Below are positions 25,589-34,951 of a stretch of 64,000 nucleotides of DNA, in pieces; position 1 is the stretch's first letter, and each line of letters begins with the position of its first letter. Source of the stretch: CBDBJQ01 sp965206405 (GTDB taxonomy: Bacteria > Pseudomonadota > Alphaproteobacteria > UBA8366); contig CBDBJQ010000006.1 in NCBI GenBank assembly GCA_965206405.1, positions 1,860,001 to 1,924,000 on the forward strand. The letters run 5' to 3'. Position numbers and translations under genes: made by a program. The notes below the pieces were generated by a model. It worked only from the letters and a program-made list of their open reading frames with translations, did no database searches and had not been told where the DNA came from.

Positions 25589-26284
25589 ATGACACGCCGA
25601 ATGTATGATCTCTGCGGCGCTACGGACGACAAGCGGTTCAGCCCGTATTGCTGGCGTACCCGCATGGCGCTGGCCCACAAGGGGCTGACGGCGGAATTCG
25701 TGCCGGTCCGCTTCAGCAATATCGTATCCACTGTTCCTTCCGAGAACCCCAGTGTCCCGGTCCTCGTCGACGGCGACAAGACCATTACCGATTCCTGGGA
25801 TACCGCCGTTTATCTCGATGAAACCTACCCCGATACGCCGACCCTGTTCCGCGCCGGGGCTGACAAGCGACACCCCGGTTTCATCAGCGCCTGGGCAGCA
25901 ACGGCCCTGCATCCCGCAATAGCCAGGGTCATCGTTGGCGAAGTCTTCGACCTAATCCACGAGGAGGACAAGGAATTCTTCCGCAAATCGCGCGAAGAGC
26001 GCTTCGGCAAGACGATCGAGGCGCTGAAAGAAGAAGGGCCCTCACATGCGCCGGCGCTTGCCGCCACTCTCGCCCCTCTGCGCATCCTGCTGTCACAGCA
26101 GAGCTGGGTTTCCGGTATCGATGGACCCGACTATAACGACTACATCGTCTTTGGTGCCTTTCAATGGCTGCGGCTGATATCTTCGGTCGATCCCTGCGAG
26201 AAGGACGATCCCATTATTGGCTGGCGTGAGCACATGCTCGATATGTTCGACGGCTATGCTCGCAGTTTTCCGGCAGCCGCCTGA
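25589..26284 (+). CDS. Glutathione S-transferase family protein
   Basis: A 231-residue protein with a thioredoxin-like GST N-domain (RFSPYCWRTRMALAHKGL, then the cis-Pro segment PSVPVLVDGDKTITDSW) and an all-helical C-domain. The active-site region SPYCWRT resembles the beta-etherase/LigE-type bacterial GSTs. The family conjugates or reduces substrates with glutathione in the cytosol; the substrate here is unknown. It starts 73 bases after IS5 copy B and is the first undisturbed chromosomal gene after the IS5-bracketed segment. Confidence 0.85.
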   Translation: MTRRMYDLCGATDDKRFSPYCWRTRMALAHKGLTAEFVPVRFSNIVSTVPSENPSVPVLVDGDKTITDSWDTAVYLDETYPDTPTLFRAGADKRHPGFISAWAATALHPAIARVIVGEVFDLIHEEDKEFFRKSREERFGKTIEALKEEGPSHAPALAATLAPLRILLSQQSWVSGIDGPDYNDYIVFGAFQWLRLISSVDPCEKDDPIIGWREHMLDMFDGYARSFPAAA

Positions 26285-26454
26285 TTTTATAACCTTTCTC
26301 GCCCGCCTGATTTTCCCGGGTTTCCTCTCCCCCCTACATTCCCCACGCCCGGCCAGCAGTGTCGTGGTGGTAACATTGTGGTCGTAACGTCGTGGCGGCA
26401 GTCGTGGGCAAGCGGTGTTATGATGCCGCGATCCGGATCTAAGGAAGGCTCCCG

Positions 26455-27147
26455 ATGAACCTCAGGGTCGTTGTTAACCTCAGGGTCGTTGTTATGGTCT
26501 CTGCGACAGCGGTGATATTGCTCGGCTGGCTCGGCGCGGCGGGCACACCCGCGCTCGCGAATGAACAACAGGCCATTATCGGCCACTTCTCGAGCGGTAG
26601 CTACAGCGACTGGGAAGCCAAGATCTTCGCGGGTGAAACTACTTACCGCATTACCGAGGATAGCGGAGAGCGGGTTCTCGAGGCCGTCAGTAACGGCGCT
26701 GCCTCCGGGCTGGTCATGGAGCGCATCATCGATCTGACAAAAACGCCGATACTGATCTGGCGCTGGAAAACCGAGGGTCCGGTTTCCGTCGACAACGAGC
26801 GGGCCCGCGAAGGCGACGACTTCGCGATGCGCATCTATTTTCTCGTGCCCGGAGACGGCATGCTCGCGTTTCCCGACTCGATCTCCTATGTGTGGGCGAA
26901 CAAGCTGCCCGAAGGCGCCGACTGGCCCAACCCTTTTACCGAAAAGGTCCACATGGTGGCCGTCGACTCGGGCACGACTCATGCCGGAAAATGGCGCACC
27001 CACCGCCGCAACATGCGCAAGGACATCCAGAAATTCTTCGGCCGGGACGCCACGGAGGTCACCCATATCGCCATCATGACCGATACCGATAACAGCGGCG
27101 GCGCGGCCCGGAGCTGGTATGGGGACATCATTATCGCCCCTGAGTAA
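26455..27147 (+). CDS. DUF3047 domain protein, secreted
   Basis: 230 residues with an N-terminal signal peptide (VILLGWLGAAGTPALA) and a DUF3047 body: HFSSGSYSDWEAKIFAG, LIWRWKTEGPVSVDNERA, DDFAMRIYFLVPGD, SISYVWANKLPEGA and THIAIMTDTDNSGG. The function is unknown; the fold predicted for this family is a beta-sandwich in the periplasm. The 5' end holds a perfect tandem 18-bp duplication (26458-26493) that repeats NLRVVV just before an internal Met at 26494, which may be the original start. A second near-tandem duplication spans the stop codon region (27130-27165). Confidence 0.8.
   Translation: MNLRVVVNLRVVVMVSATAVILLGWLGAAGTPALANEQQAIIGHFSSGSYSDWEAKIFAGETTYRITEDSGERVLEAVSNGAASGLVMERIIDLTKTPILIWRWKTEGPVSVDNERAREGDDFAMRIYFLVPGDGMLAFPDSISYVWANKLPEGADWPNPFTEKVHMVAVDSGTTHAGKWRTHRRNMRKDIQKFFGRDATEVTHIAIMTDTDNSGGAARSWYGDIIIAPE
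26458..26493. repeat. Perfect 18-bp tandem duplication at the start of the DUF3047 gene
   Basis: AACCTCAGGGTCGTTGTT occurs twice in a row, immediately before ATG 26494. It adds residues NLRVVV a second time in front of the signal peptide without changing frame. Confidence 0.9.
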
Positions 27148-27266
27148 TTATCGCCCTGAGTAATTACCCCCGAATACAAGGGCCTGGGCAAAGGACCTGG
27201 AGGCGATGGGCAGAGGCCTCAGCCGCGGGAATTGACGGCGGCCATGGAAAGGCACAATATTACTCC

Positions 27267-27396
27267 CGTTCCGAGGGGAGCTCTTGTGGCAAGGGCTGAG
27301 ATATCGTCATCCGGGGAACGTGGCATAGCCGCGATACCGGCGCAGACGGGAACCCTTAGAACCTGACCCGGGCAATGCCGGCGTAGGGAAGGAACC
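27267..27396 (+). promoter_or_regulatory. TPP riboswitch (THI element) upstream of thiC
   Basis: The conserved core is plain: GAGGGGAGCTCTTG, GGCTGAGA, then ACCCTTAGAACCTGACC, GGCAATGCCGGCGTAGGGA. Closing bases GTTCC and GGAAC form P1. An extra stem of about 30 bases lies between the CTGAGA and ACCCTT boxes (optional P3a-type extension). The aptamer ends about 70 bases before the thiC start, leaving room for the expression platform. Binding of thiamine pyrophosphate is expected to shut off thiC. Confidence 0.95.
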
Positions 27397-27468
27397 TTGG
27401 CGCAATCGACGCCGCCCTTCCCGCCAGTTGCGTATTTTCGGGTCCTGAAACCGTAAGGATGATTCGTT

Positions 27469-29277
27469 ATGTCGACAGATTTCGAAAAAATTGCGATCAC
27501 GACCGGACCCATTCCGGGATCGAAAAAGGTTTATCTGGACCGGGGCGGATTGCGCATTCCCTTCCGGGAGATTGCCCTTGAGGCCTCCGCCAACGAGGAT
27601 CCGGTCCATCTCTATGACACCTCGGGGCCCTACACCGACGACAGCTTCGTTCCCGACGTGGATCGCGGCCTACCTCGGTTGCGCGAGGCTTGGATCCGCG
27701 ATCGCGGCGATGTCGAGGAGTATGAGGGCCGCAACACCAGGCCGGAGGACAACCATCGCGACCCGGACGACCCGGACGCATTCCCGAACTTCCCAAACAG
27801 GCAGCGTCCACTGCGCGGCAAGAACGGCGCCAATGTGACGCAGATGCACTATGCGCGCAAAGGTATCGTGACCCCCGAGATGGAATTCATCGCTCACCGC
27901 GAGAATCTCGGCCGCTCTGAGCTTGCCGACGGCGAGGGTTTCGGGGCTGAGATCCCCGATGAAATCACCCCTGAATTCGTCCGCGACGAGATCGCGCGAG
28001 GCCGCGCCATCATCCCCTCCAACATCAACCACCCGGAAGCCGAGCCGATGATCATCGGCCGCAACTTCCTGGTGAAAATCAATGCCAACATCGGCAACTC
28101 GGCGGTCAGCTCCTCGATCGCCGAAGAAACCGACAAGATGGTTTGGGCGACCCGCTGGGGCGCCGACACCGTCATGGATCTCTCGACCGGCAAGGACATC
28201 CACAACACCCGCGAATGGATCATCCGCAACTCGCCAGTGCCGATCGGCACGGTGCCGATTTACCAAGCACTCGAGAAATGCGGCGCTGCCGAAGATCTGA
28301 CCTGGGAGATCTACCGGGATACGCTGGTCGAGCAGTGTGAACAGGGCGTGAGCTACTTCACCATCCACGCCGGTGTCCGCCTGCCCTACATCCCGATGAC
28401 CGTCGACCGCGTCACCGGCATCGTCAGCCGCGGCGGATCGATACTCGCCAAATGGTGTCTCGCCCACCACCAGGAGAATTTCCTCTATACCAAATTCGAG
28501 GAAATCTGCGAGCTCATGAAACAGTACGACGTCAGCTTCTCGCTTGGCGACGGGCTGCGCCCGGGCTGTATCGCAGATGCCAACGACGAGGCACAGTTCG
28601 CGGAGCTCGAGACACTCGGCGAACTGACCAAGATAGCATGGGAGCACGACGTCCAGGTCATGATCGAAGGACCCGGACACGTACCGATGCACAAGGTCAA
28701 GGTCAATGTCGAAAAGCAGATCGAGATATGCCACGAGGCGCCGTTCTACACGCTCGGCCCGCTGGCGACCGACGTCGCGCCTGGCTACGACCACATCACC
28801 AGCGCCATCGGCGCGGCGATGATCGGCTGGTTTGGCACTGCGATGCTCTGCTACGTGACGCCCAAGGAGCATCTCGGCCTGCCCGATCGCAAGGACGTCA
28901 AGGACGGCGTGATCGCCTACAGGATCGCCGCCCACTCGGCCGATCTTGCCAAGGGGCACCCAGCGGCCCGCATCTGGGATGACGCCCTGAGCCGGGCCCG
29001 TTTCGACTTCCGGTGGCGCGACCAGTTCCACCTGTCAATGGACCCGGAGACGGCCGAGGATTTCCACGATCAGACCCTGCCGGCCGAAGGCGCCAAGGTC
29101 GCTCATTTCTGCTCGATGTGCGGACCGAAATTCTGCTCGATGAAGATCACGCAGGAGATTCGCGATTTCGCGCGCCAGGGCATGGACGACATGTCGGAGA
29201 AGTTCCGCGACGGCGGCAGCGAGATCTACCGTCCCGCCGACGACGCCGACAAAGAACTTCCCAAGGCTGCAGAATAA
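27469..29277 (+). CDS. thiC: Phosphomethylpyrimidine synthase ThiC
   Basis: 602 residues, standard for bacterial ThiC. It is the radical-SAM enzyme that converts aminoimidazole ribotide to hydroxymethylpyrimidine phosphate in thiamine synthesis. Conserved blocks include PFPNRQRPLRGKNGANVTQM-like residues near 105-125, SNINHPEAEPMIIGRNFLVK, NANIGNSAVSSSI, the VMIEGPGHVPMHK loop and the C-terminal iron-sulfur motif CSMCGPKFC (Cys about 548, 551 and 556). No other thiamine genes are adjacent, so it is a solitary unit controlled by the riboswitch just upstream. Confidence 0.97.
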   Translation: MSTDFEKIAITTGPIPGSKKVYLDRGGLRIPFREIALEASANEDPVHLYDTSGPYTDDSFVPDVDRGLPRLREAWIRDRGDVEEYEGRNTRPEDNHRDPDDPDAFPNFPNRQRPLRGKNGANVTQMHYARKGIVTPEMEFIAHRENLGRSELADGEGFGAEIPDEITPEFVRDEIARGRAIIPSNINHPEAEPMIIGRNFLVKINANIGNSAVSSSIAEETDKMVWATRWGADTVMDLSTGKDIHNTREWIIRNSPVPIGTVPIYQALEKCGAAEDLTWEIYRDTLVEQCEQGVSYFTIHAGVRLPYIPMTVDRVTGIVSRGGSILAKWCLAHHQENFLYTKFEEICELMKQYDVSFSLGDGLRPGCIADANDEAQFAELETLGELTKIAWEHDVQVMIEGPGHVPMHKVKVNVEKQIEICHEAPFYTLGPLATDVAPGYDHITSAIGAAMIGWFGTAMLCYVTPKEHLGLPDRKDVKDGVIAYRIAAHSADLAKGHPAARIWDDALSRARFDFRWRDQFHLSMDPETAEDFHDQTLPAEGAKVAHFCSMCGPKFCSMKITQEIRDFARQGMDDMSEKFRDGGSEIYRPADDADKELPKAAE

Positions 29278-29297
29278 ACGCCAGCAAACGTCAACAA

Positions 29298-29313
29298 GCG
29301 CCGATAAAGGCGC
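29298..29313 (+). terminator. Possible weak terminator hairpin after thiC
   Basis: GCGCC / GGCGC arms around a GATAAA loop, 20 bases past the thiC stop and 20 bases before the convergent MaoC gene stop. There is no T run, so this is tentative. Confidence 0.3.
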
Positions 29314-29332
29314 AGCTCAGCCCCCGTCCGGA

Positions 29333-29809
29333 TCAATCCTCCGGGCGGCGGCGGAGCATGATCGAGGCGTTGTAGGTCATTACCATAACGCCGTCCTGGT
29401 TGAACGTCTCGTGAAGAAAAACGATGACGCCGCGATCGGGCTTCGAGCTCGAGGGGTGGATCGAGACCACCGTAATCTTGGCACGAAGCGTATCCCCCGC
29501 CAGCACCGGCTTCAGCCAGCGCAATTCATCGAGCCCGACACCACCGAGATTGGCAGTGCCGAGAATGCCGGTGTCGATCCACAGACGGTTGGCGAAGCCA
29601 AAGGTAAGGATGCCGCTGGCGATCAGCCCACCATGCATACCCTTACCGGAAGACGCCGCGTCGATATGAATCGGTTGCGGATCGTAGAGCATTGCAAACT
29701 CGACCATCTGTGATTCGGTAACCGTGGCAGAACGGCTCTCGAAAACGTCGCCCTCGGATAAATCGTCGAACCACAGACCCTTGTTCAGATCCTGTTTTGC
29801 ATCTGCCAT
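29333..29809 (-). CDS. MaoC-like dehydratase domain protein
   Basis: 158 residues with the hot-dog fold pattern: LSEGDVFESRSATVTESQMVEF near the start, then YDPQPIHID carrying the catalytic Asp-His pair, MHGGLIASGILTFG and ELRWLKPVLAGDTLRAKI. MaoC enzymes hydrate enoyl-CoA esters. The start ATG at 29809 shares a base with the stop of the upstream dehydrogenase gene (TGATG), so the two are translationally coupled. The longer open frame upstream runs antisense-like through the dehydrogenase and is not coding. Confidence 0.88.
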   Translation of the reverse strand: MADAKQDLNKGLWFDDLSEGDVFESRSATVTESQMVEFAMLYDPQPIHIDAASSGKGMHGGLIASGILTFGFANRLWIDTGILGTANLGGVGLDELRWLKPVLAGDTLRAKITVVSIHPSSSKPDRGVIVFLHETFNQDGVMVMTYNASIMLRRRPED

Positions 29810-30888
29810 CAAATCGCCTCCGCAATCGCCTGCCCGAGTTCCGCGGTCGTTGCCTTGCCACCCATGTCGGGCGTCAGGGGCGCGCCGGAATCCGCGAGCA
29901 CCGTCTCGATAGCTCTGACGATAGCGTCGGCGGCTTCCTGTTCGCCGAGATGCTCGAGCATCATCGCTCCAGACCATATCTGGCCGATCGGATTGGCGAT
30001 GCCGCGTCCGGCAATGTCGGGAGCCGAGCCGTGGACGGGCTCGAACATGGAAGGAAACTCTCCTTCCGGATTGATGTTGGCGCCCGGAGCGACCGCAATC
30101 GTACCCGTCACGGCGGGGCCAAGATCGGAGAGGATATCCCCGAACAGATTGCTTCCGACAACCACGTCGAACCAGTCGGGATGCTGCACGAAATGCGCCG
30201 TCAGGATATCGATGTGGTACTGGTCGGTCTTGATGTCGGGATATTCTGCGGATATCACCGCGAAACGCTCGTCCCAGTACGGCATGGTGTGGCAGATGCC
30301 GTTCGATTTCGTTGCCGAGGTTACATGCTTGGATGAGCGCTTCGCCGCAAGGTCGAAGGCGTAGCGCATGATCCTGTCGCATCCTTCCCGCGTGAACACG
30401 CTTTCCTGCATGCAGAGCTCAGAATCGGTACCCTCGTAGAGCCGTCCGCCAATCTCGGAGTATTCACCCTCGTTATTCTCCCGGACGACATAAAAATCGA
30501 TATCGCCAGTCGAATAGCCGGACACCGGCGGCACGAGACCCGGCAAAAGCCGCACGGGACGCAGATTGACGTACTGGCGGAACGTCCTGCGGATCGGGAT
30601 CAGCAGGCCCCACAGCGAGATGTGGTCGGGAACCCCGGGGAAACCGACCGCGCCGAGAAAGATCGAATCGCAGTCGCGGAGCTGATCGAGCCCGTCCTCG
30701 GGCATCATCGCCCCGGTCTCGACATAGCGCTCGCAGTTCCAGTCGTAATGTGTGAAATCCCAGTCGATGCCGTATTTAGCACCGACGCTCTCAAGCGCTT
30801 TCAGCCCCTCGGGCACGACCTCGTTGCCGATGCCGTCACCGGGAATCACCGAGATCATGTAGGGTTTTTCGTTGCGGCGGGCTACCAT
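29809..30888 (-). CDS. Tartrate dehydrogenase-type (isocitrate/isopropylmalate family) decarboxylating dehydrogenase
   Basis: 359 residues from ATG 30888 (MVARRNEKPYMISVIPGDGIG). The IDH/IPMDH family signature is complete: IPGDGIGNEV, RPVRLLPG, VVRENNEGEYS, TSATKSNGICHTMPYWDERF and NLFGDILSDLGPAVTGTIAVAPGANI. The length and the ENNEGEYSEIGG loop fit the tartrate/malate dehydrogenase subfamily (TtuC/YeaU), which oxidises D-malate or tartrate with NAD. It is coupled to the MaoC gene. Isopropylmalate dehydrogenase is less likely because of the subfamily loop. Confidence 0.85.
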   Translation of the reverse strand: MVARRNEKPYMISVIPGDGIGNEVVPEGLKALESVGAKYGIDWDFTHYDWNCERYVETGAMMPEDGLDQLRDCDSIFLGAVGFPGVPDHISLWGLLIPIRRTFRQYVNLRPVRLLPGLVPPVSGYSTGDIDFYVVRENNEGEYSEIGGRLYEGTDSELCMQESVFTREGCDRIMRYAFDLAAKRSSKHVTSATKSNGICHTMPYWDERFAVISAEYPDIKTDQYHIDILTAHFVQHPDWFDVVVGSNLFGDILSDLGPAVTGTIAVAPGANINPEGEFPSMFEPVHGSAPDIAGRGIANPIGQIWSGAMMLEHLGEQEAADAIVRAIETVLADSGAPLTPDMGGKATTAELGQAIAEAI

Positions 30889-31106
30889 TGGATGTCTCTC
30901 CTGCCTTGGAAAAATACGGGCGATACGGGGAATAGATGCGGGGGAAGATACGGAAACCCGGGTGGGTCCGCCGCATTCGGTGGCGCCGGGTAGTGGAGTT
31001 GAGGCGGCATTTTCCATATGGTTGGAAGACCGTAGCCGGCAAGCGGGAAACCGCTCCCGTGCGGCTGTGTTTGTGATCGGTAAAACCGGGTCAACGGGAA
31101 AACCAG

Positions 31107-32666
31107 ATGTATGCAACCCATGCACTCAGGCGCGCTACCCAAATCCGGGGAGACGCCATCGCCACTGTCTGCAACGGCAGAACCTACTCCTACAGGCAAT
31201 GCATGGAGCGGGTCGCCAGACTCGCCGGCGCCATGCGCAAGCTCGGGATCACGGATGACGAGCGCGTCGCAATCCTGGCCCTGAACAGCGACCGCTATTA
31301 CGAGTACTTCTATGCCGTGCCCTGGGCCGGCGGCATCTTCGTGCCTATCAATATTCGCCTGGCGCCACCGGAGGTGGCTTTCTGGCTCAACGATTCCGGA
31401 TCCCAAATTCTCTTCATCGACGACAACTTTCTGCCGATACTCAAGGCGCTCGAGGGCAAACTCGAGACCGTGAAGGAGATTGTCTATATCGGCGACGGCG
31501 AAACCCCCGAAGGGATGCACAATTACGAGGATATCCTCGCGGCCAGCGAGCCCGTGGAAGATGCCGGACGTGGCCATAACGATTTGATCGGCATCTTCTA
31601 TACCGGCGGCACGACGGGACGCTCGAAAGGGGTGATGCTCACCCACACGAATTTTATCACCAACAATCTGAGCGTGATCGGAACCTTCGGCTTCGACATG
31701 CACATGACCTGGCTACACGCCCCGCCGATGTTTCACATCGCCGACGGCCTGGCCGTGTTCAGCGTCACGATGGTTGCCGGATCCCACGTATTCATTCCTC
31801 GCTTCGATCCCGCAGTAACGCTGAAGGCGATCGCCGAACAAGGCATCACCCACACCCTGCTTGTCCCGACGATGATCAACATGTTGGTCAATTTCCCGGA
31901 TTTCAAAAAATACGATGTATCCGGCCTCCAGAAGATCGCGTATGGGGCATCGCCCATGCCAGAGGCGGTTATCCGGCAGGCCATGGAGGCACTTCCCCAT
32001 GTGAACTTTTACCACGCCTACGGCCAAACCGAGTGCTCGCCGCTCGTCTCCTCCACCGGGCCTGAATATCACGTTCTGGAGGGGCCGCAGGCCGGCATGT
32101 TCCGGTCGGCCGGGCAACCGGTCATCGGTGTCGAGGTCAAGATCGCCGACGAGGACGGAAACGAGGTTCCGCGCGGCACCGTCGGCGAGATCTGCTCGCG
32201 CGGACCGCACGTGATGAAAGGGTATTGGCAGCTCCCTGATCTGACTGCCGAAGCCATACGCGACGGATGGATGCACTCCGGCGACGCCGCCTTCATGGAC
32301 GATGACGGATTCATCTTCATCGTCGACCGCGTCAAGGATATGATCATCTCGGGCGGCGAAAATATTTACTCGGTCGAGGTTGAGGACGTCATCCACAAGC
32401 ATCCCGACGTCATCGAAGCCGCCGTAATCGGGATTCCCCACGACCAGTGGGGCGAAAGCGTGCATGCGGTGGTTCGCCTCCACGAGGGTGCGTTTGTCGA
32501 CGAGGAAACCCTTATCGCCTGGTGCCGCGAATCGATCGCCGCGTTCAAATGCCCGCGAAGCATCAGCTTCAGCGACGAGCCCCTGCCCCTCTCCGGCGCC
32601 GGCAAGATCCTCAAGACGGATCTCCGCGAGCCTTTCTGGCAGGACCGCGACAAGCGGGTCAACTAG
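31107..32666 (+). CDS. AMP-dependent acyl-CoA synthetase/ligase
   Basis: 519 residues of the ANL superfamily, activating a carboxylic acid through an acyl-AMP to acyl-CoA. Motifs in order: FYTGGTTGRSKGVMLTH (P-loop), YGQTECSPLVSSTG, GWMHSGDAAFMDDDGFIFIV, DRVKDMIISGGENIYSVEVE and the C-terminal SGAGKILKTDLRE with the catalytic Lys. It resembles medium/long-chain fatty acid ligases, with substrate uncertain. It is divergent from the tartrate-dehydrogenase gene across 218 bases and is followed after 59 bases by the Sua5-type gene. Confidence 0.9.
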   Translation: MYATHALRRATQIRGDAIATVCNGRTYSYRQCMERVARLAGAMRKLGITDDERVAILALNSDRYYEYFYAVPWAGGIFVPINIRLAPPEVAFWLNDSGSQILFIDDNFLPILKALEGKLETVKEIVYIGDGETPEGMHNYEDILAASEPVEDAGRGHNDLIGIFYTGGTTGRSKGVMLTHTNFITNNLSVIGTFGFDMHMTWLHAPPMFHIADGLAVFSVTMVAGSHVFIPRFDPAVTLKAIAEQGITHTLLVPTMINMLVNFPDFKKYDVSGLQKIAYGASPMPEAVIRQAMEALPHVNFYHAYGQTECSPLVSSTGPEYHVLEGPQAGMFRSAGQPVIGVEVKIADEDGNEVPRGTVGEICSRGPHVMKGYWQLPDLTAEAIRDGWMHSGDAAFMDDDGFIFIVDRVKDMIISGGENIYSVEVEDVIHKHPDVIEAAVIGIPHDQWGESVHAVVRLHEGAFVDEETLIAWCRESIAAFKCPRSISFSDEPLPLSGAGKILKTDLREPFWQDRDKRVN

Positions 32667-32725
32667 ACAGCTTCCGGCACAAGACACGTGCCGGATCTGC
32701 TCTTATACACGTCTCGGACACGCTG

Positions 32726-33706
32726 ATGGCGGAACTGATTCCTGCCGATGATGCCGGCATCGCCCGGGCCGCCGAGCGCCTGCAGCAGGGCATGCTGGCC
32801 GCCTTTCCCACCGAGACCGTTTATGGACTCGGCGCCGATGCGCGTTCGGACGCGGCTGTTACCCGCATCTACGCCGCCAAGGAGCGGCCGTCCTTCAACC
32901 CCCTGATCGCCCACTTCCTCGCGGCGGAAGCGGCGCTGGCCGAGACCGTTCCCAACAGTGCGGCCGAAACGCTTGCCGAGCGATTCTGGCCGGGAGCGCT
33001 AACCTTGGTTCTGCCGCGGGCGAAAGATTGCGCCATCTCTTTGCTGGCAACCGCCGGCCTCGATACCATTGCCGTTCGGGTGCCTGCTCATCCGGTTGCA
33101 CACGCTCTTCTTGTTTCTGCCGGCTGCCCTGTTGCAGCGCCAAGCGCGAACCCTTCCGGCGCCATCAGCGCCACCGAGGCGCGCCACGTTGCCGACGCCT
33201 TTCCGAAAGCCGAACTTCTGGTGATCGACGGCGGACCCTGCCTGATCGGCCTTGAATCGACAGTGCTCGATCTCTCGGGGGACCGGCCATGCCTGCTACG
33301 GCCGGGTGGCCTGTCCGCAGAGGCAATCGCAGAGGCCCTCGGCCACGCACCTGATATCGCCGGCGACGCGCAACCAGGAGCGCAGCCCGGGGCGCCACGC
33401 TCACCTGGAATGACAGAGTGCCACTACGCGCCACGCACGCCGTTGCGTTGCAACGCCACAGAAGCAGAGCCCGGCGAGGTTATGCTTGGATTCGGACCGA
33501 ACAGCGCGGATGCGCTCCTCAATCTGAGCGTTACCGGCAATCTCGAGGAGGCGGCCGCTAATCTCTTTGCGTTTCTCCACCGACTCGACCGGCAGGACTG
33601 CGCCGGCATCGTCGTGGCGCCAGTACCGGAACAAGGTCTTGGGCGCGCCATCAACGACCGCCTGCGACGGGCCGCAACCGCCCATGCCGGCCCGGTAGCG
33701 GCATAA
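32726..33706 (+). CDS. tsaC: L-threonylcarbamoyladenylate synthase, Sua5/YciO/YrdC type
   Basis: 326 residues from ATG 32726; the open frame upstream overlaps the ligase gene and is not used. The YrdC domain is clear: GMLAAFPTETVYGLGADARSD, AAKERPSFNPLIAHF, FWPGALTLVLPR, TIAVRVPAHPVAHALL and SANPSGAISATEARHV. The additional C-terminal Sua5 domain (HYAPRTPLR onward) gives the long Sua5 form. The enzyme makes threonylcarbamoyl-AMP for the t6A37 modification of tRNA. A run of 11-bp tandem repeats begins 14 bases after the stop. Confidence 0.92.
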   Translation: MAELIPADDAGIARAAERLQQGMLAAFPTETVYGLGADARSDAAVTRIYAAKERPSFNPLIAHFLAAEAALAETVPNSAAETLAERFWPGALTLVLPRAKDCAISLLATAGLDTIAVRVPAHPVAHALLVSAGCPVAAPSANPSGAISATEARHVADAFPKAELLVIDGGPCLIGLESTVLDLSGDRPCLLRPGGLSAEAIAEALGHAPDIAGDAQPGAQPGAPRSPGMTECHYAPRTPLRCNATEAEPGEVMLGFGPNSADALLNLSVTGNLEEAAANLFAFLHRLDRQDCAGIVVAPVPEQGLGRAINDRLRRAATAHAGPVAA

Positions 33707-33719
33707 CAGATCGAGCCCC

Positions 33720-33837
33720 CATCACAGCCCCATCACAGCCCCATCACAGCCCCATCACAGCCCCATCACAGCCCCGTCACAGCTTCCCCGTCACAGTTTC
33801 CCCATCACAGTTTCCCCATCACAGCCCCCCGTCACAG
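33720..33837. repeat. Short tandem repeats, 11-bp unit
   Basis: CATCACAGCCC is repeated five times perfectly (33720-33774) and then decays into related CGTCACAG/TTTCC units to 33837. It fills most of the gap between the Sua5-type gene and the formyltransferase gene. No hairpin or spacer structure is present, so it is not a CRISPR. Confidence 0.85.
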
Positions 33838-33928
33838 ACTGCCATTAAGGCCACCACTGGAGCCGCCATCGGTTTGAAGTCGCCGCCGTGATCGGGATAA
33901 TCCGGTAGCCATTGCGGAGACAGCGCTC

Positions 33929-34837
33929 ATGCGGATTATCGTCAACGGACAGCAGGCCTTCGGCAAAGACGTGCTCGAGGCCCTTCTTGACCGCGGCGAG
34001 GATGTCGTCGGCGTCTACTGCGCCCCCGACCAGGGCGGCCGTCCCGATCCGCTGAAAACCTTCGCCGAGGAACGCGGCTTGACCGTGCACCAGCCGCCTT
34101 CCTACAAGGATCCGGAAGTGTGGACCCAGATCCGATCGCTGGAGCCGGACCTCTGCGTCATGGCTTTCGTGACCCTCTTCGTGCCTGAGGAAGCACTCTA
34201 CATCCCGACCCACCAGACGATCCAGTACCATCCTTCCCTTTTGCCCCTGCACCGAGGGCCGAGCGCTATCAATTGGGCCATCATCATGGGCCGTGAGAAA
34301 ACGGGCCTCAGTATCTTCTGGCCCGACAACGGCCTCGACGAGGGACCGATACTGCTCCAGAAGGAGTGCGTAATCGAAGAGAACGATACGCTCGGAACGC
34401 TGTATTTTGAAAAACTGTTCCCGATGGGAGTCGAGGCGATGATCGAGAGCGTCGATCTCGTTCACGACGGCAAAGCGCCGCGCATCGAGCAGGACCACGC
34501 GCAAAAAACCTATGAAAGCTGGTGCCGGAAGGATGATGTCCGGCTCGACTGGTCGCGGCCGAGCGCCGAGATCCACAACATGATCCGCGGCGCGGACCCG
34601 GTGCCCGGTGCCTGGACCACGCTTGGCGACGCCGAGATCCAACTTTACGGATCGCGCCGGATCGACGCTTCAGGCGGTGCGCCAGGTGAAGTCGTTGATA
34701 TTTCCGGAGACGGACTCACCATCGCCTGCGGCGACGGGCAGGTTTTCATCGAACGCCTGCGCAGCGGCAAAGACAAGGTTCCGGCAGCGGAGTTCGCCGC
34801 CGCCAACGACCTTGCGGCCGGTGCTATCCTGACCTGA
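33929..34837 (+). CDS. Formyltransferase-fold protein resembling the 10-formyl-THF hydrolase domain of ALDH1L1
   Basis: 302 residues: an N-terminal formyltransferase domain (MRIIVNGQQAFGKDVLEALL start; HPSLLPLHRGPSAINWAI with the catalytic His; FSIFW-like LSIFWPDNGLDEGPILL with the catalytic Asp) and a C-terminal OB-like domain (WSRPSAEIHNMIRGADPVPGA). The INWAI, QKEC and FPMGVEAM segments are closer to the amino-terminal domain of 10-formyltetrahydrofolate dehydrogenase than to methionyl-tRNA formyltransferase. The genome's true fmt would be expected elsewhere. It starts a plus-strand run with a DapA-family lyase and a GlcD-type flavoprotein. Deformylation of 10-formyl-THF or of a sugar amine is possible. 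Confidence 0.8.
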   Translation: MRIIVNGQQAFGKDVLEALLDRGEDVVGVYCAPDQGGRPDPLKTFAEERGLTVHQPPSYKDPEVWTQIRSLEPDLCVMAFVTLFVPEEALYIPTHQTIQYHPSLLPLHRGPSAINWAIIMGREKTGLSIFWPDNGLDEGPILLQKECVIEENDTLGTLYFEKLFPMGVEAMIESVDLVHDGKAPRIEQDHAQKTYESWCRKDDVRLDWSRPSAEIHNMIRGADPVPGAWTTLGDAEIQLYGSRRIDASGGAPGEVVDISGDGLTIACGDGQVFIERLRSGKDKVPAAEFAAANDLAAGAILT

Positions 34838-34951
34838 GTGCCACCCCACCAAACTATCCGTCCACAAACCATTCCTCCAAACCGGCCAATCAACCCGAAC
34901 ACACACGCCTCCCCTCAAACACCCACAACATCCAGGCGAGACACCGACATC

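Noticed and set aside
27670..29031. 453-codon minus-strand frame opposite thiC
   Set aside because: It is antisense to a certain gene, of composition typical of GC-rich shadow frames.
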